This document shows positions 1-5,059 of a stretch of DNA of 5,059 bases, piece by piece (position 1 is the first letter of the stretch; each line of letters starts with the position of its first letter). Below the pieces are notes generated by a model that saw only the letters and a list, made by a program, of their open reading frames with translations, had not been told where the DNA came from and made no database searches. This stretch comes from Synergistaceae bacterium. Its GTDB lineage: Bacteria > Synergistota > Synergistia > Synergistales > Aminobacteriaceae. The DNA lies in the NCBI GenBank assembly GCA_031273365.1, contig JAISSA010000247.1, positions 1 through 5,059 on the forward strand. The letters are read 5' to 3'. Position numbers and translations under genes: made by a program.

Positions 1-605
1 AGATGACGGCGCAGCTCGCTGAGGCTTTGCAGAAGAAGAGCGTGCATGGCCTCGGCAAATTTCCCCCGACGCGCCAGATCGTCGGCCCCGGTTTGCGCCG
101 TCTCCATACGCTCCGCGACGGCGGCGGGCGCATGTTCTTCGGGGTCGGCGCGAGGGCGCGACCGGCCGGAGTTCCGCAGCCCCTCGCGCAGCCGCAGAAG
201 GACTGCCGCGACGATCACGAAAACCGCGCCGTAAAGGATATGCCTGGCGGCCTCCGGCGACGTGAAAAAACGCGGAGGCCACGGCCCGTCCGCACGGCGC
301 TCCCTGCCCGACGGCCCGCCCGGAGATTCACTCGGGAATTTGCCTCTGCCCGGGGGTTCATCCGGAAACTCGCCTGGGAACTCGACCTGAAGATCGAGCC
401 TGCGCACGGAAAGGCGCAGCGCCGCCTTCGCCCTGCGGGACAGATCTTCCCCTCCGCCCCGCGAGACGGCATCGGCCGCAAAAACGGGCGTCGCGGCAAC
501 AAGCGCCGTCACAATGATGATCACAGTCACGATCATAATCACAACCCGCACGATCCCCCCGGGACAGGGGCCTGTGTCCTGAATTGTCGCCCTGAACGTC
601 TTCAT
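1..605 (-). CDS. Partial DUF4129-like secreted/membrane protein (C-terminus beyond window edge)
   Basis: An open frame of 201 codons runs from ATG at 605 to the left edge without a stop. Residues 1-44 form a long signal peptide with a very hydrophobic core (about 21-38) and a likely cleavage site after VFA (residues 41-43). A Pro/Gly/charged linker follows (about 75-110), then a transmembrane segment (about 122-138) and a cytoplasmic tail. The tail reads DLARRGNFAEAMHALLLQSL (176-195), then SELRR, which resembles the start of the DUF4129 helical domain (small-residue, Arg, then AEA and a Leu-rich helix before ELRR). DUF4129 proteins have no established biochemical role; many sit beside MoxR/DUF58/transglutaminase genes, none of which is seen here. 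The gene starts four bases after the kinase stop, so translation is probably coupled. No good Shine-Dalgarno precedes ATG 605. A GTG at 551, just after a run of six G, would give a more compact signal peptide and is an alternative start. The gene is well supported; the family call is moderate. Confidence 0.68.
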   Translation of the reverse strand, partial: MKTFRATIQDTGPCPGGIVRVVIMIVTVIIIVTALVAATPVFAADAVSRGGGEDLSRRAKAALRLSVRRLDLQVEFPGEFPDEPPGRGKFPSESPGGPSGRERRADGPWPPRFFTSPEAARHILYGAVFVIVAAVLLRLREGLRNSGRSRPRADPEEHAPAAVAERMETAQTGADDLARRGKFAEAMHALLLQSLSELRRH

Positions 606-609
606 TCGA

Positions 610-2778
610 TCAGTCGGCAAATTCGGTCAATTGATCGATCAGCGCGCCGGTGCCGTCGTAATCGAACTCCAGAATGCAGTTCATCAGTTTTTTCAACTTC
701 ATGTTCACGTCGGAGCCGTAATCGAACTTCTGCATCTCCCTGACGATGTCCGCGGCCTCGACGTCGGAGAAGGAGTTGATCAGCGTTCGCGTCGCGGTCA
801 GTTTTTCCTTCAGGTCCCCGGTCGAGCCCGCCTCTTTCGAGTCGGCATTTTCCCGATTTTCCTCCGAGAGGGCTTCGTCCAGCTTACGGGAAAGGGCCCG
901 CAGTTCCTCCAGAAACGGCGGCGTGTTCCCGTCGCAGAAGGCGACGTCGCCTCTCTTCGCGGCCGCCTCCAGAAGCCGGGCCTTTTCCGAGAGCGCCATG
1001 GCTCCGATGTTGGCGAGGGAGCTTTTCATGCCGTGAACCTCGATGGCGAAATTTTTTATCTGCTTCTCCTCCAGACAGCGCCGCAGCGTGTCGACGACCT
1101 CGGGCATCCTTCGCGCCACAATGCCGACGGACTGCTCGTACACCTCGACCATGCCGTTCACTCTTCTCAGACTGCTCTGCAGGTCGAGTTCTCCCAGCTC
1201 GTTCAGTCGGCGGATCAGGCCTGACGTCTGGATCAGGTCTGACGTCTCCGTCGCGCCGTCGCCCCCAATGTCGCCGTAGGGGCTTACCGCGTCGACGATC
1301 TTCTCTTTGGGCAGCCATTTTCTCAGCATATCGTTCAAAAGGTCCTCCCGGATGGGTTTTGCGAGGTAGTCGTTCATTCCCGAGGCGATGAGCGCCTCTT
1401 TGACTCCCTCGACGGAGTTGGCCGTCAGTGCGACGATAACGAGGCCGTCGCCGCTCCCTCTGATCCGGAGCGTCGTCTCGATTCCGTCCATCTTCGGCAT
1501 CATGTGGTCCATGAACACCAGGTCGTACTGCGCGTTTTCCGCCCTCGCCCGCGCGATTTTCTCCAGCGCCTCCATGCCGCTCGTCGCAGCCTCGCAGTCG
1601 ATCCCGTGCAGCCGCAGCATTCCCGCCACGACGTCCAGGTTCATCCCGTTGTCGTCGACGACGAGAACTCGCGCGGTCGGCGCCGTAACGAAGGCCTCGG
1701 CGGCATCCCCGGGGGCGTTTTTGTCGCAGGCGGCCGGAGGAAGGCGAAGAAACAGGCCGTTCCGGCCCTGCGGCTCCGCGGCGATGTCCAGTATATCCTC
1801 GATGAGGGAGAGCAGCGCCATGGAGGAGGTATGGATGTTGTTGACGTATTTCATCTGCCTTTCGGTCAGGTTTTCCGTCAGGAGCAGCCCGGACATGCCG
1901 ATAACGGCGTTCATGGGGGTTTTTAACTCGTGGCTGACGCCGGACAGGAAGTTGCTTTTCGCCTGACTGGCCGCCTCCGCCGCATCCCTGGACGTCCTCA
2001 GCTCTTTCTCCATTCTGGCGCGGGAGGTGATGTCGATGAGCATTCCCACCACTCTGGCGACGCGTCCGTCCGCGCCCCTGATGACCCTGCAGTGCCTCTG
2101 GCAATACCTTTCCTCCTCGCCCGGGCAGACCCGGATCACCGTGTCCGGCGTTTCATTCCCGACGAAGTCCCGGTCCGGAAGGTCAGGGCTGTCAGGGTCT
2201 TCCCCCCTGAGCTTCTCCATAAATTCCTCCAGCGACGCCGACCCGTTCGTCCCGAGCCGCAACATGTCCTCGACCGTCGTGTCGCAGGTTACGACGCCGT
2301 TGTCGAAGTCGATCTCCCACACGCCGGAGGACGACGACGCCAGCGCGATCTCCAGCCTCTCCCTGGCGTCCAGAAGCTCTCTGTCCCGACTCAGGAGCTC
2401 CTCGGCGGTATGCTGCGCCTCCAGGAGATGTCTGTTTTTTCTTCTGAAGATCTCGACGGCGAAAATCAGCGCCGTCACGACGAACAGCGCCAGCAAAAGC
2501 AGACAGCACAGCAGAACGAAAGCCTGCGGATTGGCCTCGTACAGCGAGAGCCTGCGATCGATGACGACGGAAGTCCCGTTCGTCGGCTCCGCCGTGACCT
2601 CATAGCCCGCCCGGCGAGAGGCCTCGGGAAGAATCCTGTCCACCGTCGCGGGCTTGTCCCGGACGGCCGGGAAATGCAGAATCGGCGGATTGTCGGCCGC
2701 CGGGGCGGGCGATGGGATGAGAAACACGAACACAACCAGACAAAGCACCAGAACAGGCAGAACCTTCGCCCTTTTCAC
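610..2778 (-). CDS. Membrane hybrid sensor histidine kinase (PAS-HisKA-REC-HPt) lacking the HATPase domain
   Basis: The product has 722 residues. Order of parts: signal peptide or first membrane helix (5-27, ending APA-A), short periplasmic stretch (about 28-84), transmembrane helix (about 86-110), coiled-coil linker (111-145), PAS/PAC (about 143-255), HisKA (about 272-333) with H-box SHELKTPMN and phospho-accepting His283, REC (about 369-490) with acidic pair Asp375/Asp376, phospho-acceptor Asp424, Thr452 and Lys474, and HPt (about 530-637) with His582 in HGMKSS. A helical tail (654-722) carries two FDY(D/G) motifs and resembles C-terminal extensions of other hybrid kinases. No N, G1, F or G2 box exists between His283 and the REC domain, so self-phosphorylation is not expected. 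Phosphate could still pass through Asp424 and His582 from another kinase. The GTG start at 2778 has a GGGAGG ribosome site seven bases upstream and is the only in-frame start before an upstream stop. The signal and the output regulator are unknown. Confidence 0.9.
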   Translation of the reverse strand: MKRAKVLPVLVLCLVVFVFLIPSPAPAADNPPILHFPAVRDKPATVDRILPEASRRAGYEVTAEPTNGTSVVIDRRLSLYEANPQAFVLLCCLLLLALFVVTALIFAVEIFRRKNRHLLEAQHTAEELLSRDRELLDARERLEIALASSSSGVWEIDFDNGVVTCDTTVEDMLRLGTNGSASLEEFMEKLRGEDPDSPDLPDRDFVGNETPDTVIRVCPGEEERYCQRHCRVIRGADGRVARVVGMLIDITSRARMEKELRTSRDAAEAASQAKSNFLSGVSHELKTPMNAVIGMSGLLLTENLTERQMKYVNNIHTSSMALLSLIEDILDIAAEPQGRNGLFLRLPPAACDKNAPGDAAEAFVTAPTARVLVVDDNGMNLDVVAGMLRLHGIDCEAATSGMEALEKIARARAENAQYDLVFMDHMMPKMDGIETTLRIRGSGDGLVIVALTANSVEGVKEALIASGMNDYLAKPIREDLLNDMLRKWLPKEKIVDAVSPYGDIGGDGATETSDLIQTSGLIRRLNELGELDLQSSLRRVNGMVEVYEQSVGIVARRMPEVVDTLRRCLEEKQIKNFAIEVHGMKSSLANIGAMALSEKARLLEAAAKRGDVAFCDGNTPPFLEELRALSRKLDEALSEENRENADSKEAGSTGDLKEKLTATRTLINSFSDVEAADIVREMQKFDYGSDVNMKLKKLMNCILEFDYDGTGALIDQLTEFAD
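1212..1247. repeat. Tandem 18-bp duplication inside the kinase gene
   Basis: Two adjacent 18-base units, 1212-1229 and 1230-1247, differ at one position (C at 1220, T at 1238). They encode the doubled hexapeptides TSDLIQ and TSGLIR in the linker between REC and HPt (kinase residues about 512-523). The unit length is a multiple of three, so the frame is kept. It looks like a fairly recent slippage duplication in a flexible linker. Confidence 0.85.
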
Positions 2779-2785
2779 GTCCTCG

Positions 2786-2791
2786 CCTCCC
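2786..2791 (-). promoter_or_regulatory. Ribosome binding site that fixes the GTG start of the kinase
   Basis: On the minus strand GGGAGG lies seven bases before the GTG at 2778. No other ATG, GTG or TTG occurs in this frame between the GTG and the in-frame TGA near 2907, so this site and start go together. Confidence 0.75.
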
Positions 2792-2877
2792 GTTTCCCTG
2801 TTCCCGCAGCCGCCTTCGCCGCTCTGTCCAGCCCCGCGCGACAGTAAAAAATTAAGAACATGGAGTAAAATAAAAAT

Positions 2878-2905
2878 TTTATAGAAAATATTGGTATCCG
2901 TTCAA
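2878..2905 (-). promoter_or_regulatory. Candidate sigma-70-type promoter for the kinase operon
   Basis: Minus strand: -35 TTGAAC (2905-2900, 4 of 6 consensus bases), 16-base spacer, -10 TATAAA (2883-2878, 5 of 6). Transcription would start near 2871, giving a leader of about 90 bases before the GTG. It lies in the only AT-rich part of the window, where chance matches are more likely, so this is a prediction from pattern alone. Confidence 0.45.
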
Positions 2906-2918
2906 GCCCCCTCTCGAC

Positions 2919-2947
2919 CTGAAACCACTTAATAGTCATAATATAAT
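2919..2947 (+). promoter_or_regulatory. Candidate sigma-70-type promoter for the LarA-like operon
   Basis: Plus strand: -35 CTGAAA (2919-2924, 4 of 6), 17-base spacer, perfect -10 TATAAT (2942-2947). Transcription would begin near 2954, leaving a leader of about 36 bases before ATG 2990. Its -35 is only 13 bases from the -35 of the oppositely directed kinase promoter, so one bound regulator could affect both. Confidence 0.5.
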
Positions 2948-2977
2948 AATTGTACCTTAAATTAAATTCTCCAGGAA

Positions 2978-2984
2978 GAGGTGA
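2978..2984 (+). promoter_or_regulatory. Ribosome binding site favouring ATG 2990 over GTG 2981
   Basis: GAGGTGA matches the core of the anti-Shine-Dalgarno complement. Its GAGG part lies eight bases before ATG 2990, a good distance. The GTG at 2981 falls inside the same motif and has only a poorly spaced AGGA upstream, so the nine-base longer form is less likely. Confidence 0.7.
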
Positions 2985-2989
2985 CTCGA

Positions 2990-4285
2990 ATGGCGTTGTT
3001 TGACGCGCGGGTGGACATCGCGGTGCCGGGCCTGAACTCCGTGAAACTTCCCCGTATGGTCCGCGTCCGCCAGAAAATGGTCGACGACGAGGTGAAGGAT
3101 ATCGCGGAGGAGATCAGCCGTGGCGTGGATGCTCTGACCGTCGACGGCCGTCCTCTGTCCGTGGCGGGCAAAAAACTGGCGGTGACGGCGGGCAGCCGGG
3201 GAATTGCCGACTACGCGAAGCTGTTGCACGCGATCGTCTCGAAGCTGAAGGCGATGGGCGCGCAGCCCTTCATCTTCCCGGCCATGGGCAGCCACGCCGG
3301 AGGAACGGCCGAGGGGCAGAGGGAGCTGCTGGAGCGCTACGGCGTCACCGAGGCGACGATGGGCGTTCCCGTGCGGTCCTCCATGGAGACGGTGGAGGTC
3401 GGGACCCTTCCGAACGGGACGCGGGTCTACTGCGACAAACTCGCCTGGGAATCGGACGGCATCGTCCTCTTCAACCGGGTTAAACCCCATACGGACTTCA
3501 AGGGCGACTGGGAAAGCGGCCTTCTGAAAATGTGCGCCATCGGCGTCGGCAAGCACGAGGGCGCGACCTCGGCGCATCGCGCCGGCTTCGTCCGCTTTCA
3601 CGAGGTGATCCCCGAGGTGGGGAAATTTTTCCTGAAGAACGCCCCCGTCCTCTTCGGCGTCGCGAGCGTCGAGAACGGTTACGAGCGCGTGATGCGCGTC
3701 TCGGTCATCCCGCCCGCGGAAATCGTGGAGCGGGAGCGGGAGCTTCTGGCGCTGGCGAGAAAAAGCATGGCGCGCCTGCCGTTCGACGATATCGACATTC
3801 TGGCGGTCGACGAGCTGGGCAAGAACATCAGCGGGTCCGGCATGGACCCCAACGTGATCGGACGCCCCGGCATGAGGGAGATCACCTTCCCCGACGCGCC
3901 GCACATAGGCTGCATCGTCATTCTCGGGCTGTCGGAGGAAACGCACGGGAGCGCCGTCGGCATAGGGGCCGCGGACATCACCACGATCCGCGCCGTCGCG
4001 GAGGTCGATCTGGCTCAGACCTACATCAACCACGTCACCTCGGGCGCGGTCAAGGGCGCCGCCATCCCCCTCGCGGCGGCCGACGACGAGGAGGCGATGC
4101 GCGTGGCGCTCTACTCGGTCCCCTTCCGGGAGGGCGGAGAGCGCATTGTCCACATCCGCAACACGCTGCTGCTGGAGGAGTTCGAGGTCTCCGAGAACAT
4201 GCTGCCCGAAATTCGGGGCGCGCTGACCGCGATCGGGGAGCCGCGCCCCATGGCCTTCGCGGAAGGCCGACTGGCGAAGGTTTGA
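2990..4285 (+). CDS. LarA-like nickel-pincer cofactor-dependent isomerase/racemase (DUF2088 family)
   Basis: The 431-residue cytoplasmic protein has no signal peptide or membrane helix and is close to LarA in length (about 420-430). LarA racemizes lactate with a nickel-pincer nucleotide attached to a lysine. The Lactobacillus plantarum ligands, as recalled (Arg75, His108, His174, Lys184, His200), have good counterparts here: Arg70 in AGSRG, His102 in AMGSHAGGT, His167 in RVKPHTDF, Lys180 in GLLKM and His196 in TSAH. The Lys-to-His spacing of 16 is the same. Other blocks typical of the uncharacterised branch of the family are DELGKNISGSGMDPNVIGR (274-292) and EETHGSAVGIG (316-326). It may belong to the subfamily that databases call nickel pincer cofactor-dependent isomerase group 22; this is from memory. 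It is probably not a true lactate racemase, and the substrate (a 2-hydroxy acid is likely) is unknown. The cofactor genes larB, larC and larE are not in the window. It leads an operon and overlaps the next gene by four bases. Confidence 0.85.
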   Translation: MALFDARVDIAVPGLNSVKLPRMVRVRQKMVDDEVKDIAEEISRGVDALTVDGRPLSVAGKKLAVTAGSRGIADYAKLLHAIVSKLKAMGAQPFIFPAMGSHAGGTAEGQRELLERYGVTEATMGVPVRSSMETVEVGTLPNGTRVYCDKLAWESDGIVLFNRVKPHTDFKGDWESGLLKMCAIGVGKHEGATSAHRAGFVRFHEVIPEVGKFFLKNAPVLFGVASVENGYERVMRVSVIPPAEIVERERELLALARKSMARLPFDDIDILAVDELGKNISGSGMDPNVIGRPGMREITFPDAPHIGCIVILGLSEETHGSAVGIGAADITTIRAVAEVDLAQTYINHVTSGAVKGAAIPLAAADDEEAMRVALYSVPFREGGERIVHIRNTLLLEEFEVSENMLPEIRGALTAIGEPRPMAFAEGRLAKV

Positions 4286-5031
4286 CCGAAAACGCGAGTG
4301 CGCCGTTCCGGTGGCGGATCGAGGTCTTTTCGGCCGCGGCCCCGAAGCGTGACCCGGTGGCCCTCCGGGGGCAGGTGCGCGAGCACGAAAATCTGCCCCT
4401 CGACGACATCGACCTGACGGAGTTCGAGCGTCGGTACGTGGAAAGGGCCCACGGCACGCCCGCCTCCTTTCGGGGTTTCAGGGAACTCTGGGAGGGCGTC
4501 GAAAATCGAAGGTCCCTGACGCCCCAGGCCTGGATCGCTCCGGAGCGGGACGCGTTTTTGGGGGACTCCGCCCTGCGTCTGGCGGTCGTATGGACGCTGG
4601 GGCCGGCCGATCCGGGCGAGCGGGCGCGGGGCGACGTGATGCTCGAATTTCTGCTGGACATGGGCGCGACCCTTCTGCTCTTCGGAATGTGGCGGCGCAT
4701 TGTCGCGCACGTCGCGGACCTGCTGCGCCCTGGGTTGCACGTCTCCCGGACGTTTCAACCCTCCGACGCCGGAGAGATTCGTTCCCTTTTTGCCATGCAG
4801 GAGCGGCAGGGCAAAAAGGGAACGGAGGGAGCGGAAAGAATGGAAGATGCGGGAAGGGGAGGCGTTTGCCTGAATCCCGAAGGAACGATCGTTCCCGCAA
4901 AAAGCCGCTGTGCCTTCATCACGCTGAGCGGAGCGCCGGAGGCGACGCCGGCCCCGCTTCGGTGCTCCGGCTGCGGCCCGAAGGGCTGCGATTTCGGCCG
5001 GATGGGGCTGTGCCCGGCTGAGCTGTTCTGA
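4282..5031 (+). CDS. Cys-rich protein resembling the B12-dependent methionine synthase activation domain
   Basis: From TTG 4282 the frame encodes 249 residues and overlaps the LarA-like stop in TTGA. No in-frame ATG lies early enough, and a GTG at 4357 would remove the WRIEVF block that looks like the family's N-terminus. The general plan matches stand-alone methionine synthase activation-domain proteins of anaerobes: WRIEVF (11-16), AVVWTLGP (101-108) where these proteins often have a T-x-G block, a helix pair (119-148), a segment ending IRSLFAMQER (166-175), GVCLNPEGTIVPAKSRCAF (194-212) like the usual L-x(n)-M-x-P-x-K-S-V-S, and a final cysteine cluster C228-x2-C231-x4-C236-x7-C244, probably binding a metal or Fe-S cluster. 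Such proteins are thought to act on corrinoid enzymes. The usual R-x3-GY AdoMet-binding motif is not seen; RTFQPSDAGE (156-165) stands in its place. Residues about 176-193 are a charged insertion. The reading frame is secure; the family call is an inference from pattern. Confidence 0.62.
   Translation: MTENASAPFRWRIEVFSAAAPKRDPVALRGQVREHENLPLDDIDLTEFERRYVERAHGTPASFRGFRELWEGVENRRSLTPQAWIAPERDAFLGDSALRLAVVWTLGPADPGERARGDVMLEFLLDMGATLLLFGMWRRIVAHVADLLRPGLHVSRTFQPSDAGEIRSLFAMQERQGKKGTEGAERMEDAGRGGVCLNPEGTIVPAKSRCAFITLSGAPEATPAPLRCSGCGPKGCDFGRMGLCPAELF
4780..4824. repeat. Long perfect inverted repeat (hairpin) inside a coding region
   Basis: The left arm CGTTCCCTTTTTGCC (4780-4794) pairs perfectly with GGCAAAAAGGGAACG (4810-4824), 15 bp in all. 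After one A/G mismatch the stem can add TGC (4796-4798) with GCA (4806-4808), leaving a seven-base loop. It covers residues 167-181 of the activation-domain-like protein. No U run follows on either strand, so it is not a standard intrinsic terminator. Confidence 0.9.
4882..4895. repeat. Perfect 14-base palindrome
   Basis: GGAACGATCGTTCC reads the same on both strands. It lies about 60 bases after the hairpin and shares its GTTCCC end: GTTCCC at 4891 is followed by GCAAAAAG, a word also present in the hairpin's right arm at 4811. It encodes part of EGTIVPAK, so it may be chance within codons. Confidence 0.6.
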
Positions 5032-5037
5032 TCAACG

Positions 5038-5059
5038 ATGTTCAAAACGACAGCAGCTG
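5038..5059 (+). CDS. Possible start of the next operon gene (cut by window edge)
   Basis: An ATG lies six bases after the previous stop, and the seven codons available (MFKTTAA) are open. The tight spacing suggests the operon continues. No convincing ribosome binding site precedes it, and seven residues are too few to name a family. Confidence 0.3.

Noticed and set aside
3..743. Plus-strand open frame of 246 codons at the left edge
   Set aside because: Arg/Pro-rich antisense of the partial DUF4129-like gene and the kinase end; the minus-strand frame has a signal peptide, a membrane helix and a family-like tail.
884..2104. Long minus-strand open frame of 406 codons
   Set aside because: It overlaps the kinase gene in another frame, is overloaded with Arg, Gly and His, and shows no domain; it is a shadow frame of GC-rich coding DNA.
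1930..2847. Plus-strand open frame of 305 codons opposite the kinase N-terminal half
   Set aside because: Arg/Gln-rich translation without motifs; the minus strand encodes the PAS domain and membrane helices here.
2779..2989. Small gene or riboswitch in the divergent gap
   Set aside because: No small open frame with a ribosome site and no recognisable riboswitch core was seen; the gap is explained by two promoters and two leaders.
2957..4153. Minus-strand open frame of 398 codons opposite the LarA-like gene
   Set aside because: Composition rich in Asp, His, Arg and Val is typical of the antisense of GC-rich genes, and the plus strand carries clear family motifs throughout.
3532..4281. Extension of the activation-domain-like frame upstream into the LarA-like gene
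   Set aside because: The frame is open there but its translation is Arg/Gly/His-rich and motif-free; the credible start is TTG 4282 at the stop overlap.
4780..4824. Hairpin as a rho-independent terminator
   Set aside because: No T run follows the stem on either strand, and it lies inside an open coding frame.

Overview
The window is GC-rich bacterial DNA apart from one AT-rich gap at about 2840-2980. It holds four protein genes, two of them cut off or only just begun, plus the first codons of a possible fifth. No rRNA, tRNA, CRISPR array or insertion sequence was recognised. The gene content (a large hybrid histidine kinase with REC and HPt domains, a LarA-like nickel-pincer enzyme, a corrinoid-type activation-domain protein) and the high GC would suit an anaerobe such as a member of the Synergistota or a GC-rich Clostridia-related lineage. 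That placement is an impression from protein style, not a proof.

Layout. The left half is read leftwards from a promoter region near 2880-2905. The first gene (2778 to 610) is a membrane-anchored hybrid sensor kinase. Four bases after its stop comes a secreted or membrane protein (605 to beyond the left edge) that looks like the DUF4129 family. The right half is read rightwards from a back-to-back promoter near 2919-2947. The first gene (2990-4285) is a LarA-like enzyme, expected to use the nickel-pincer nucleotide cofactor. Overlapping its stop by four bases (TTGA) is a 249-residue Cys-rich protein (4282-5031) that resembles the vitamin-B12-dependent methionine synthase activation domain. 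A further ATG at 5038 may open the next gene of the same operon.

The most unusual points are these. (1) The kinase keeps its phospho-accepting HisKA helices, REC and HPt, but has no HATPase_c catalytic domain; the HisKA helix runs straight into what looks like the last strand of a lost HATPase. (2) A 15-bp perfect inverted repeat sits inside the activation-domain-like gene, next to a purine-rich, low-complexity insertion. (3) A nickel-pincer enzyme appears translationally coupled to a corrinoid-related protein. (4) The two transcription units share a compact divergent promoter region, which makes regulation of the enzyme operon by, or together with, the kinase a reasonable guess. The kinase's signal, its partner and the isomerase's substrate cannot be read from this window.
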